A DNA stretch of 50,225 nt from CAZYBO01 sp964645205 (GTDB lineage: Bacteria > Pseudomonadota > Alphaproteobacteria > Rickettsiales > SXRF01), in NCBI GenBank assembly GCA_964645205.1, contig CAZYBO010000009.1:1-50225 (forward strand), written 5' to 3'. This document shows positions 1 to 7,584 of this stretch, one piece after another. Under the pieces are notes generated by a model that made no database searches, was not told where the DNA came from, and was given only the letters and a program-made list of their open reading frames with translations. The translations under genes and the position numbers were made by a program. The first letter of the stretch is position 1; every line of letters begins with the position of its first letter.

Positions 1-2
1 CG

Positions 3-1115
3 ATCCGCTGGGGCGCGGACACGGTGATGGATTTGTCCACCGGCCGCAACATCCACACGATCCGCGAATGGATCATCCGCAATTCGCCCGTGCCCATCGG
101 CACTGTGCCGATTTATCAGGCGCTGGAAAAAGTCGGCGGCGTCGCCGAAGAACTGACCTACGAAATCTACCGCGACACGCTGATCGAACAGTGCGAGCAG
201 GGGGTGGATTATTTCACCATCCATGCGGGCGTGCGCCTGCCGTTCGTGCCGATGACCGCCACCCGCAAAACCGGCATTGTCAGCCGCGGCGGTTCGATCA
301 TGGCGAAATGGTGCCTGTCGCACCACAAGGAAAACTTCCTGTTCACGCATTTCGAGGATATTTGCGAGATCATGCGCGCCTACGACGTCAGCTTCTCACT
401 GGGCGACGGATTGCGCCCCGGCTCGCAGCACGACGCGAACGACGAGGCGCAATTCTCCGAACTCAAAACCCTCGGCGACCTCACCAAAATCGCGTGGGAG
501 CACGATTGCCAGGTGATGGTCGAAGGCCCCGGCCACGTGCCGATGCACCTGATCAAAGAGAACATGGACAAGCAGCTTGAGCTGTGCCACGAAGCGCCGT
601 TCTACACGCTCGGGCCGCTCACCACCGACATCGCGCCCGGCTACGACCACATCACCAGCGCCATCGGCGCAGCCATGATCGGCTGGTTCGGCACGGCGAT
701 GCTGTGCTACGTCACGCCCAAGGAGCATTTAGGATTGCCCAACCGCGACGACGTAAAAACCGGCGTCATCACCTACAAAATCGCCGCCCACGCTGCCGAC
801 CTCGCCAAAGGCCACCCCAGCGCCCACCGCCGCGACGACGCGTTGTCGGACGCGCGCTTTGAGTTCCGCTGGCAGGATCAGTTCAACCTCGCCCTCGACC
901 CCGAAACCGCCAAGGATTTCCACGACGAAACCCTCCCCGCCGACGGCGCCAAAGTCGCCCATTTCTGCTCCATGTGCGGCCCCAAATTCTGCTCCATGAA
1001 AATCTCGCAGGATGTGCGGGATTACGCGGCCGCCGAAAAAGAAAAAGGCATGGCCGAAATGTCGGAGAAGTTCAAGGAGAGCGGCGGGGAGATTTACCAG
1101 AAAGTGGTGGCGTAA
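3..1115 (+). CDS. thiC: Phosphomethylpyrimidine synthase ThiC, C-terminal part (5' end outside window)
   Basis: Radical-SAM enzyme that rearranges aminoimidazole ribotide into hydroxymethylpyrimidine phosphate, the pyrimidine half of thiamine; cytosolic. The reading frame is already open at the window edge and reads RWGADTVMDLSTGRNIH, a core ThiC motif, so the N-terminal part lies upstream. Other family motifs follow in order: PVPIGTVPIYQAL, DYFTIHAGV, SRGGSIMAKWCL, SLGDGLRPGS, EGPGHVPMH, FYTLGPLTTDIAPGYDHI and, near the C-terminus, the cluster-binding CSMCGPKFC (CxxCxxxxC). The motif series is complete to the stop codon, so this end is intact. A riboswitch, if present, would be upstream and cannot be seen. 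Confidence 0.97.
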   Translation: MRWGADTVMDLSTGRNIHTIREWIIRNSPVPIGTVPIYQALEKVGGVAEELTYEIYRDTLIEQCEQGVDYFTIHAGVRLPFVPMTATRKTGIVSRGGSIMAKWCLSHHKENFLFTHFEDICEIMRAYDVSFSLGDGLRPGSQHDANDEAQFSELKTLGDLTKIAWEHDCQVMVEGPGHVPMHLIKENMDKQLELCHEAPFYTLGPLTTDIAPGYDHITSAIGAAMIGWFGTAMLCYVTPKEHLGLPNRDDVKTGVITYKIAAHAADLAKGHPSAHRRDDALSDARFEFRWQDQFNLALDPETAKDFHDETLPADGAKVAHFCSMCGPKFCSMKISQDVRDYAAAEKEKGMAEMSEKFKESGGEIYQKVVA

Positions 1116-1124
1116 CGCTCTTAA

Positions 1125-1174
1125 CCCTCCCTTCACTATTCTCATGCTACAACGAACTTGCAAGGGAGGGTTTT
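1125..1174 (+). terminator. Terminator-like hairpin after thiC
   Basis: A 9-bp inverted repeat (CCCTCCCTT at 1125-1133, AAGGGAGGG at 1162-1170) encloses a 28-base loop and is followed by TTTT. It lies 9 bases after the thiC stop. The large loop and short T run make it a weak intrinsic terminator. The 3' arm also contains the purine-rich stretch that would be the ribosome binding site of the 21-codon ORF just downstream. Confidence 0.4.
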
Positions 1175-1240
1175 ATGATAAACCTCGTTGAGCTTTTCAA
1201 AGTGCTTTGGATGGATCTGGTCGAGCCTACGCACAGTTAG
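1175..1240 (+). CDS. Possible 21-aa small ORF upstream of carbonic anhydrase
   Basis: ATG is preceded by GGGAGGG at about 5 bases, a strong Shine-Dalgarno match. It encodes 21 residues (MINLVELFKVLWMDLVEPTHS), the first 14 of which would form an amphipathic helix. The ribosome site is the 3' arm of the inverted repeat that begins just after thiC, so it would be hidden when that hairpin forms. I do not recognise the peptide. It could be a small membrane-associated peptide, a leader ORF, or chance. Confidence 0.25.
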   Translation: MINLVELFKVLWMDLVEPTHS

Positions 1241-1319
1241 GTCTTTCGGATTCCGCATATTTCTCGCGTGCGCAATCAAAATCCTTGCGCCCGTGACGGT
1301 TGCCCGCTATCCAAGCGAT

Positions 1320-1943
1320 ATGGATACTATCGAACATATCCGCCAGCAGCAGAAGGGGCTAACCAGCCCTGAAACCCTGACTCCGCCCAGACATGAGCCG
1401 GATACGCTGCTCATCGGCTGCATCGATGCGCGGCTCAAGCCCAATCTCGATATCGGCATTCCCGAAGGCAAGGCGCTCATCCACCGCAATGTGGCGGCGT
1501 TGGTGCGTGGCGCGCCGGATCCGAGCGACGATGCGGGTTCCAGCGTGTGGGCATCGGTGGAATTTGCCATCAACGTGATGCATGTGAAGCATATCGTGGT
1601 GATGGGGCATACGGATTGCGGCGGCATCCGCGCTTGCCTTGAAGGTAATCACACGCACGATACGCAGGGCATCCGCAAATATTTGAAACCGCTGGAAGGC
1701 GCGCGCGAAGACGTGGTGGCGCGCGGCGGCGACACGGTGGCGCAGGCGCGCGCGATGGAGCAGGCGGCGGTGCGCCAGAGCATCAACAATTTGCTGAGCT
1801 ACGAGGTGGTAAGCAAGGCGGTTGCCGACGGCAAGGTCGATCTGCACGGCTGGGTCATCAATACCGGCACCAAGCGTATTTCCGAGCTGGATCTGCGCAC
1901 CGGGCGCTTCTCGCCGATGGCCGAAGGCATCGCGCGCGGCTAG
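1320..1943 (+). CDS. Beta-class carbonic anhydrase
   Basis: Zinc enzyme interconverting CO2 and bicarbonate in the cytoplasm. The 207-residue product has the beta-CA signature: CIDAR near residue 34 (zinc Cys34, with the Asp36-Arg38 dyad) and HTDCGG near 97 (zinc His97 and Cys100). Conserved IHRNVAALV, SVEFAINVMHVKHIVVMGH and the C-terminal LHGWVINTGTKRISEL are also present. Length is normal for the family (about 200-220). The frame is open upstream to about 1188, but ATG 1320 is the first codon giving a normal family N-terminus. No strong ribosome site precedes it, so the start is less certain than the identity. It converges with and overlaps the next gene by 4 bases. Confidence 0.93.
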   Translation: MDTIEHIRQQQKGLTSPETLTPPRHEPDTLLIGCIDARLKPNLDIGIPEGKALIHRNVAALVRGAPDPSDDAGSSVWASVEFAINVMHVKHIVVMGHTDCGGIRACLEGNHTHDTQGIRKYLKPLEGAREDVVARGGDTVAQARAMEQAAVRQSINNLLSYEVVSKAVADGKVDLHGWVINTGTKRISELDLRTGRFSPMAEGIARG

Positions 1944-2179
1944 GCGGCCAGCCCGCCATCCATATATTTGCGGCGGTGGTTTGTGCGAGCTTTATTCCAG
2001 CTACGTTCGTGCATGTTGAAGAATGCCGTTTGCACCAGCGGCTCCACGATCCCGATCGACAGCGCCAGCGCCCAGCTTTGCGTCAGCGCATAGGCGACAG
2101 CGATTGCCACTGTAAAGTGCATCAGGCAGTAGGTGAGGGTTTTTACCGTAGTTTCATGGGTGAAGATAAAGCGACTCAT
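1940..2179 (-). CDS. DUF2061 small membrane protein
   Basis: A 79-residue protein resembling the DUF2061 family: a KTLTYxLMHFTVAIAVAYALT segment, a second hydrophobic stretch SWALALSIGIVEPLVQTAFF, then the conserved HERSWNK. Two transmembrane helices with a basic C-terminal tail are expected. The function of the family is unknown. I chose the ATG at 2179 because GGAGGAGG sits about 6 bases upstream; a start five codons earlier would place that ribosome site inside the gene. A perfect palindrome resembling a Fur site lies 45 bases upstream, so iron-dependent control is possible but is inference. Confidence 0.75.
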   Translation of the reverse strand: MSRFIFTHETTVKTLTYCLMHFTVAIAVAYALTQSWALALSIGIVEPLVQTAFFNMHERSWNKARTNHRRKYMDGGLAA

Positions 2180-2224
2180 AGAAGCCTCCTCCATATTTGA
2201 TCTATACGCCTATTATAATGCAAA

Positions 2225-2239
2225 TGCGAATCATTCGCA
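2225..2239. promoter_or_regulatory. Fur-box-like palindrome
   Basis: TGCGAAT-C-ATTCGCA is a perfect 7-1-7 palindrome in an AT-rich setting, within the wider string AAATGCGAATCATTCGCAAA. The centre (GAATCATT) and outer A/T context resemble Fur/Mur operators. It lies between two divergent genes: the DUF2061 protein (start 45 bases away) and the exported protein (start about 140 bases away). The regulator assignment is inference. Confidence 0.4.
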
Positions 2240-2380
2240 AATAAATAATGTATCAGGGCAACTAACATTTAATTCATGTTGCCGCCATACTGCGTACATC
2301 GGCGGAGGCGTACAAAGGAATGCATCGGCGGCGTAGGATTCCAAAGACGCCGATATAACCTTAACTTACGGAGATTCCCT

Positions 2381-2776
2381 ATGAAAAACATCATGCTTCT
2401 GACTGCCGTATCCGCTTTCGCCCTCGTATCCGGCGCTGCTGGCGCTGCTACCCTCACCAACCACGATAAAACCGATGCCAAAGTGACGGTTGAGGTAGGC
2501 GGCAAGAAGGAAACCGTAACCCTGAAAGAACATGGCGTGTTCGATAGCAAGGATAAGGACGCTATCTTCACCATCGGCACGGAAAAGCCGGTTTCTGCCA
2601 AGGCTTCCGAGCATTTTGCGGTTAAAGGCGGCAAGGTTGAAGCGGTAAAAACCGATGTGGTAGCTCCCACCGACACCACCGCTTCCACCACCACTACCAC
2701 AACGACAACCGAAACTAAGCCGGTTGAAACCAAGCCGGCCGATAAGGTGGTAAAGACCGATGAAGGCAAGAAGTAA
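2381..2776 (+). CDS. Small exported protein of unknown function
   Basis: A 131-residue protein with a typical Sec signal peptide (MKNIMLLTAVSAFALVSGAAGA, cleavage probably after AGA). It is followed by about 65 residues with a beta-like pattern (TLTNHDKTDAKVTVEVGGKK) and a low-complexity Thr/Lys/Pro tail beginning near residue 95 (TTASTTTTTTTTETKPVETKP). A periplasmic or surface location is likely. The ATG follows GGAG at about 7 bases; the longer upstream frame lacks a signal peptide. I do not recognise a named family. A strong terminator ends the unit. Confidence 0.7.
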   Translation: MKNIMLLTAVSAFALVSGAAGAATLTNHDKTDAKVTVEVGGKKETVTLKEHGVFDSKDKDAIFTIGTEKPVSAKASEHFAVKGGKVEAVKTDVVAPTDTTASTTTTTTTTETKPVETKPADKVVKTDEGKK

Positions 2777-2806
2777 ACGCTTCTAACCTATTGTAATCAT
2801 GAGACT

Positions 2807-2836
2807 CAGGCAGCGGGAAACCGCTGCCTGTTTTTT
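2807..2836 (+). terminator. Rho-independent terminator
   Basis: A perfect 10-bp stem (CAGGCAGCGG / CCGCTGCCTG) with a GAAA tetraloop followed by TTTTTT, 30 bases after the stop of the exported protein. Confidence 0.92.
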
Positions 2837-2858
2837 GTCGCCGTTCTGTCACATATGC

Positions 2859-2885
2859 GTGTGAATTGTAATGCAATTGTCACAC
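2859..2885. promoter_or_regulatory. Operator-like inverted repeat upstream of a hypothetical gene
   Basis: GTGTGAATTG and CAATTGTCACAC form an imperfect inverted repeat (a two-base insertion in one arm) around TAATG. It lies about 75 bases before the start of the next gene. It could be a transcription factor site; no regulator can be named. Confidence 0.25.
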
Positions 2886-2958
2886 ACCTATGGAAAAAAA
2901 AGGCTAGAATGGATAGAAGTAAAATTCTATGCGCAAGGCTATTGCAGGGAACACGAAT

Positions 2959-3501
2959 ATGGCGCCGACACAGAAAAAAGAATACAGCCTCGACGATCTG
3001 GAAGCCAGACACAACGAGATCACCGCGCTATACGATTTGGCGGAAGAGCTGGTGGCGACCGTCGAAAGCGACTTCGTAAGCAATCCCGGCGCGCAGCTGG
3101 ATATTGTCGAACCGCTGATCCGCGACATCAGCGATGCTTCGGATGTTTTGTCGGAAGAATTCGTGTTCATCGCTGAAGGCCACCGCAGCAAAAATCCAGG
3201 TCGCGCCAGCAAAACGCGTATCGAAGCGGCGTTGCGTAAAATGTATGCCTCCATCAACGATTACCAGTTGCGCGTGCGCGGCATGGGTAAGAAGGCGCAG
3301 GGCGCCGTTGCCAACATCGCCGATCCCATCGTGCAGAAAATCCACCGTCAGGTGGAGAAGATCGTTGTGATCTTCCTCGAATTTATTCAGGTTTCCCTGC
3401 AAAGCCTTATGAACAAGGCCGAACTGGAAGCGTTGAAAGTGCGTGATGTGCGCGTAGCCATGATGATGCACCAGCATGCCATGGGGCAGCAGGGGCAGTA
3501 A
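2959..3501 (+). CDS. Hypothetical protein, helical
   Basis: A 180-residue protein I do not recognise. The start ATG (MAPTQKKEYSLDD) follows AGGGA at about 8 bases; an in-frame ATG ten codons upstream lacks a ribosome site. The sequence is charged and predicted almost entirely helical, with heptad-like stretches (LEARHNEITALYDLAEELVATV; IVQKIHRQVEKIVVIFLEFIQVSLQSLMNKAELEAL), so a coiled-coil or helical bundle is likely. It ends in a Met/His/Gln-rich tail (MMMHQHAMGQQGQ). There is no signal peptide or clear membrane segment. It is first in a co-directional run of three unknown genes, each with its own AAGGA/AGGGA ribosome site. Confidence 0.65.
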   Translation: MAPTQKKEYSLDDLEARHNEITALYDLAEELVATVESDFVSNPGAQLDIVEPLIRDISDASDVLSEEFVFIAEGHRSKNPGRASKTRIEAALRKMYASINDYQLRVRGMGKKAQGAVANIADPIVQKIHRQVEKIVVIFLEFIQVSLQSLMNKAELEALKVRDVRVAMMMHQHAMGQQGQ

Positions 3502-3539
3502 TATAACCGCGTCAATAATAATAAAAAAAGGATAGTGAT

Positions 3540-3734
3540 ATGACTGATACCCCGTCTTTGAAGGGTGATACAGGTGGAGATAAAGATAGGTTCCAGCGGC
3601 TTGTCGCTGCGGAAAAAAAGGAAAAGAAACCCCCATTCATATATGTGCAGCAGCACCAGCAGCAGTCTGATCCTGAAATGGAACGGATTCGCAGGCAGCA
3701 GCAGCAAATGATGGGTGACGGGCATTCGATGTAG
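3540..3734 (+). CDS. Small Gln-rich hypothetical protein
   Basis: A 64-residue hydrophilic protein beginning MTDTPSLKGD and ending in a Gln-rich stretch (YVQQHQQQSDPEMERIRRQQQQMM). ATG follows AAAGGATA at about 6 bases. It is spaced 38 bases after the upstream gene and 28 before the downstream one, which supports a real gene in the same unit. Composition suggests a disordered protein. No family is recognised. Confidence 0.5.
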   Translation: MTDTPSLKGDTGGDKDRFQRLVAAEKKEKKPPFIYVQQHQQQSDPEMERIRRQQQQMMGDGHSM

Positions 3735-3762
3735 GGCATAGGTTCAACCAAGGATAAACGTC

Positions 3763-4308
3763 ATGCAGCTAAATAATCAGAGATTACGCGCTGACATTTC
3801 TAATGCCCTGAACGATTCCAGTTTCGATCTTCCGGCATTCATCAAACAGCTCACTAAAATCAACACGGATCTGGGGCGTTCGGATTTAACATTAGCGCAT
3901 TTGATACGGCAGGATATTACGTTTTCCACTATCGGCGACCAAGTTAGCGTGCGCTTTTCGGTCAACCATGGGGAAGTGGAAAAAGAGGCCGGCCGCAGGC
4001 TGCATGTGCTGCATGGCACTGAGGGCGATGTTGAAACCAAGGCTAAGCAAGAAGCTGCGCTGCATTTCAACAATATGAAAATTGTATTTACCGAACTTGG
4101 TATTCCATTCAAGGAATACGCAGGGACTACTGCGCTTACCATTGAAGGTTCAAAACTTATCGACATGCTGAAGCCGATGGTGGTGGTAGAGGGTGATATG
4201 GCCAAAAGCCGAGCCATCAAGCAGTTCTGGCAGGAACGCGATAAGGTTATAGGAAAACATACCTCCGCGCTGGCAACGACCCCTAAATCTCAGTTGACCC
4301 CCTCATAA
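3763..4308 (+). CDS. Hypothetical protein
   Basis: A 181-residue soluble protein of unknown family. ATG follows AAGGATAA at about 7 bases. The N-terminal 60 residues look helical (LPAFIKQLTKINTDLGRSDLTLAHLIRQDI), followed by a more beta-like segment (ITFSTIGDQVSVRFSVNHGEVEKE) and a second mixed region (KIVFTELGIPFKEYAGTTALTIEGSKLIDMLKPM). No catalytic motif stands out. It is the last of the three-gene run and its stop codon lies inside the start of the bidirectional terminator that separates it from glnA. Confidence 0.65.
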   Translation: MQLNNQRLRADISNALNDSSFDLPAFIKQLTKINTDLGRSDLTLAHLIRQDITFSTIGDQVSVRFSVNHGEVEKEAGRRLHVLHGTEGDVETKAKQEAALHFNNMKIVFTELGIPFKEYAGTTALTIEGSKLIDMLKPMVVVEGDMAKSRAIKQFWQERDKVIGKHTSALATTPKSQLTPS

Positions 4309-4337
4309 AAAAAGGGAGTCAACTGACTCCCTTTTTT
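4307..4337. terminator. Bidirectional terminator
   Basis: A run of A, then GGGAGTCA, a 2-base spacer, TGACTCCC and a run of T form a long perfect stem usable from both strands. It sits between the converging unknown gene and glnA. Confidence 0.85.
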
Positions 4338-4340
4338 ATG

Positions 4341-4415
4341 ATTTGTCATCCTGAGGCGAAGCCGAAGGATCTGGCTTTTGTGCTTAGATCCTTTGCTACG
4401 CTCAGGATGACAAAT
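4341..4415. repeat. Dispersed palindromic repeat (TCATCCTGAG type), copy 1
   Basis: A 75-bp element with perfect 15-bp terminal inverted repeats (ATTTGTCATCCTGAG / CTCAGGATGACAAAT) and inner complementary segments (GAAGGATCT / AGATCCTTTGC). A second copy with the same GTCATCCTGAG...GAAGGATCT core lies at 15463-15528. It occupies the gap between converging genes, as REP/MITE-like palindromes often do. Confidence 0.85.
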
Positions 4416-4417
4416 AA

Positions 4418-5824
4418 TTACACCGAATAATACATCTCGAATTCCACCGGCTGCGGGGTGTGCTCCCAGCGGTAGACATCCTGCATTTTCAGCTCGATAT
4501 AGGAATCGATCTGGTCGTCGGTGAACACGTCGCCTTTTTTCAGGAAGGCGCGGTCGGCATCGAGCGCGGCAAGCGCCTCACGCAGTGAACCGCAAACGGT
4601 CGGAACGTTCTTCAGTTCTTCGGGCGGCAGGTCGTAGAGGTTCTTGTCCATCGCGTCGCCGGGGTGGATTTTGTTTTCGATCCCGTCGAGACCGGCCATC
4701 AGCATGGCGGAAAACGCGAGGTACGGATTGGCGGTCGGGTCGGGGAAGCGTACTTCGATGCGCTTGCCCTTCGGCGAAGCGACATACGGGATACGGATCG
4801 ACGCCGAGCGGTTGCGCGCGGAGTATGCCAGCAACACCGGCGCTTCAAAGCCCGGAATCAGGCGCTTGTAGCTGTTGGTGCTGGGGTTGGTGAACGCATT
4901 GAGCGCCTTGGCGTGCTTGATGATGCCGCCGATGTAGTAGAGGCACATTTCCGACAGGTCGGCATAGCCGTTGCCTGCGAACAGCGGCTTGCCCGCTTTC
5001 CAGATGGATTGGTGCGTGTGCATGCCCGAGCCGTTATCGCCGGAGATGGGCTTCGGCATGAAGGTCGCCGATTTGCCGTAAGAATGCGCGACGTTGTGCA
5101 CGACATATTTGTATTTCTGCACGTTGTCGGCGGTCGCCGTCAGGGTGGAGAACATCACGCCAAGTTCGCACTGCGCGGGAGCCACTTCGTGGTGGTGCAG
5201 GATCGGCTCAACGCCGACGGTTTTCAGCGTGGAAAGCATTTCGCCGCGCAGGTCAGCCAGCGAATCGATCGGCTGCACGGGGAAATAGCCGCCTTTGACC
5301 GGCGGGCGATGCCCCATGTTGCCCGCAGGGTAGGTGCGGTCGGTGTTGATCGGCAATTCTTCGCTGTCCAACTCGTGATAGCTGTAATTACCGGTGGATT
5401 TGAAACGCACGTCGTCGAACACGAAGAATTCCAGCTCGGGGCCGAAATAGGCGGTATCGCCGAGGCCGGTATATTGCAGGTATGCTTCCGCGCGGTGTGC
5501 GGTGGAGCGCGGGTCGCGGCCATAGGGCTGGCCGGTTGCAGGCTCGATCACGTCGCAGAACAACACCAGCGTGGGCTGCGCAGAAAACGGATCTACGAAC
5601 GCCGATTTCGTGTCAGGCATCAGGATCATGTCGGATTCGTTGATAGACTTCCAGCCGGAGATCGACGAGCCGTCGAACATGATGCCGTCTTCAAAGCTGG
5701 CGGCGTTAACCTGGCTGCTAATATAGCAGGTATGCTGCCATTTGCCCTTGGGGTCGGTAAAACGGAAATCCACGAACTGGATATCGTTATCTTTGATCAT
5801 TTTTAAAACGTCGTTGGCAGACAT
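4418..5824 (-). CDS. glnA: Glutamine synthetase type I
   Basis: ATP-dependent ligation of ammonia to glutamate; a cytosolic dodecamer. At 468 residues it has the normal GSI-beta length. Visible motifs include the N-terminal VDFRFTDPKGKWQH, DGSSISGWKSINESDM, FGPELEFFVFDD, NGSGMHTHQSIWK, the ATP-site NRSASIRIP and EVRFPDPTANPYLAF. The adenylylation loop KNLYDLPPEE places Tyr397 exactly as in enteric GlnA, so control by GlnE is expected. ATG follows GGAAGGG. Unlike the common glnB-glnA operon of alphaproteobacteria, glnB is about 9 kb away in this window. Confidence 0.98.
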   Translation of the reverse strand: MSANDVLKMIKDNDIQFVDFRFTDPKGKWQHTCYISSQVNAASFEDGIMFDGSSISGWKSINESDMILMPDTKSAFVDPFSAQPTLVLFCDVIEPATGQPYGRDPRSTAHRAEAYLQYTGLGDTAYFGPELEFFVFDDVRFKSTGNYSYHELDSEELPINTDRTYPAGNMGHRPPVKGGYFPVQPIDSLADLRGEMLSTLKTVGVEPILHHHEVAPAQCELGVMFSTLTATADNVQKYKYVVHNVAHSYGKSATFMPKPISGDNGSGMHTHQSIWKAGKPLFAGNGYADLSEMCLYYIGGIIKHAKALNAFTNPSTNSYKRLIPGFEAPVLLAYSARNRSASIRIPYVASPKGKRIEVRFPDPTANPYLAFSAMLMAGLDGIENKIHPGDAMDKNLYDLPPEELKNVPTVCGSLREALAALDADRAFLKKGDVFTDDQIDSYIELKMQDVYRWEHTPQPVEFEMYYSV

Positions 5825-5900
5825 AAAATCCCTTCCTAAATCAATAAATTAATGCGTTTACCGCACGTCCTGATGTCTTTTGTTATTAGCCTTTGCAGCC

Positions 5901-5928
5901 GTTATAGCAAGGCAAGGGCGAATGTAAA
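5901..5928 (-). promoter_or_regulatory. Candidate sigma-70 promoter for glnA
   Basis: Read on the minus strand: TTTACA, 16 bases, TATAAC, lying 77-104 bases upstream of the glnA start. I saw no convincing sigma-54 (TGGCAC-N5-TTGC) element in this gap. Confidence 0.45.
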
Positions 5929-5998
5929 GGGGTAGAAAACAGTGTTTCTTTACGCAATCGTCGTACTCATCCTCGCTTTATCCAAAGATTATGGTGTT

Positions 5999-6754
5999 CT
6001 ATTCTTTCCGGCTTACCGAAAACGGTGAGAATGCCTGCATCACCGGCATGATTTCCACGCGGTTGATGTTTACATGCGGGGGTTGGGTCAGGCACCAGAG
6101 GATGGTATTGGCGATGTCGGCGGCCGTAAGCGGTTGCATGCCGCGATAGACGTTATCCGCTTTGTCCTTGTCGCCTCCGAAGCGAACGGTGGAAAATTCC
6201 GTGTCACACATGCCCGGCTCGATGCTGGTGACGCGGATATGTTTTCCCAGCAGATCGCAACGCAGGTTCAATGAAAATTGCGTGATGAAGGCTTTCGTCG
6301 CGCCGTAGACATTGCCGCCGGGGTAGGGGTATGTGCCTGCGATCGAGCTGAGATTGATAATATGTCCGCTGTCGCGCGCGATCATGCCCGGCAGCAGGGC
6401 GTGCGTGCAGTGCATAACGCCCATGATGTTGGTATCCACCATCTGCTCGATTTCATCCATCGGCAGCGTGTCGAACGCATCAAGTCCAAGCGCAAGTCCG
6501 GCATTGTTGATGAGCGTGTCCACCTTCGCAAACGGCGCGGGCAGGGCGGCAACCGCTTTATTGACAGCGTTCTTGTCGCGCACGTCCAGCGGAATGGTGT
6601 GGACGCTGTCGCCTAATTCCTTTTTAAGCGCCGCGAGCCTGTCTTCCCGCCGCCCGGTAGCGATCACGCGCGCGCCCTGCGCGACAAACAGCCGTGCGCA
6701 TTCCAGTCCGAAACCGGCGGTGGCTCCGGTGATGAATACGATGTGATTTTTCAT
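5999..6754 (-). CDS. ydfG: YdfG-type short-chain dehydrogenase (NADP-dependent 3-hydroxy acid / serine dehydrogenase)
   Basis: A 251-residue classical SDR. It shows the nucleotide-binding GATAGFG near residue 10, NNAGLALG near 85, and the catalytic Ser-Tyr-Lys set in SSIAGTYPYPGGNVYGATK. The C-terminal half closely follows E. coli YdfG as I remember it (FSLNLRCDLLGKHIRVTSIEPGM; HVNINRVEIMPV), which oxidises L-serine, L-allo-threonine and 3-hydroxy acids. The start chosen is ATG 6754; the longer frame adds 19 residues without family similarity. It is divergent from the SIMPL gene. Substrate assignment is by family. Confidence 0.88.
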   Translation of the reverse strand: MKNHIVFITGATAGFGLECARLFVAQGARVIATGRREDRLAALKKELGDSVHTIPLDVRDKNAVNKAVAALPAPFAKVDTLINNAGLALGLDAFDTLPMDEIEQMVDTNIMGVMHCTHALLPGMIARDSGHIINLSSIAGTYPYPGGNVYGATKAFITQFSLNLRCDLLGKHIRVTSIEPGMCDTEFSTVRFGGDKDKADNVYRGMQPLTAADIANTILWCLTQPPHVNINRVEIMPVMQAFSPFSVSRKE

Positions 6755-6830
6755 GAGCGAACCCCGGTTGATATTGCCTTTGTGTCTATACTCCACTACC
6801 ATGCCCGCCATTGCAAGTGGGAGTGATGCG

Positions 6831-7583
6831 ATGCAGGAAAAACGGGGATCGGTTTTAGCGGCGATCGTACTGGCGGCAGGGCTTGTAGCCAGTGCTGTGA
6901 TCGTGGTAACCGTGCAAAAGGAATTGCGCTATGCGGAGCGCACCGTAACCGTCAAAGGGCTTGCCGAGCGCGATGTTGCGGCGGATGCCAGCGTGTGGCA
7001 GCTTGGCACGTCAGCGGCCGGAGACGATCTTTCGGCTACGCAGACGCAAATGGAGAAAAACACCGCGGCCATACGTAGTTTTCTGGTGGAAAAAGGGTTT
7101 AAGGAAGAAGAAATATCGCTCTCGCCCATCCGTGTGATCGATCGTCAGGCAGCGCAATACGGTGAGCAGAAAGCAGGGCAGGCGCGCTACATCATTCAGG
7201 GCACGGTGGGCTTGCGTACCGCCAATGTGGATCTGGTGCAGAAAGTCTCGCGGCTTACGAACGAGCTGGTACGCGCGGGCATCACGCTATCGCAGGACAA
7301 TGGCTGCAACGCCCCGTCGTTCCTCTTTACGCGGTTGAACGATATCAAGCCGGAAATGCTGGTTGAAGCTACGCAGAAAGCACGCAAGGCCGCCGAGCAA
7401 TTTGCCGCCGATTCCGGCAGCAAGGTCGGTAAAATCCGTCGCGCATGGCAGGGCACGTTCAGCATCGCCGAACGCGATCAGGCGCTTTCATCCGCGAACG
7501 ATGACGCCGGATACAACGCATGCAACGCCGATCCGAACAAACGCGTCCGCGTCGTTACCACCGTGGATTATTATCTGGAATAG
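6831..7583 (+). CDS. SIMPL-domain (DUF541) membrane-anchored protein
   Basis: A 250-residue protein with one N-terminal hydrophobic helix (GSVLAAIVLAAGLVASAVIVV) followed by a SIMPL domain: RTVTVKGLAERDVAADASVWQL at the start and VRVVTTVDYYLE at the end. The bulk is probably periplasmic, anchored by the uncleaved helix. Family members are linked to cell-surface stress or signalling, but the biochemical role is unknown. I chose ATG 6831 (GGGAG about 10 bases upstream); earlier in-frame ATGs would run into the divergent dehydrogenase gene. The stop is immediately followed by ccmC. Confidence 0.85.
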   Translation: MQEKRGSVLAAIVLAAGLVASAVIVVTVQKELRYAERTVTVKGLAERDVAADASVWQLGTSAAGDDLSATQTQMEKNTAAIRSFLVEKGFKEEEISLSPIRVIDRQAAQYGEQKAGQARYIIQGTVGLRTANVDLVQKVSRLTNELVRAGITLSQDNGCNAPSFLFTRLNDIKPEMLVEATQKARKAAEQFAADSGSKVGKIRRAWQGTFSIAERDQALSSANDDAGYNACNADPNKRVRVVTTVDYYLE

Positions 7584-7584
7584 C

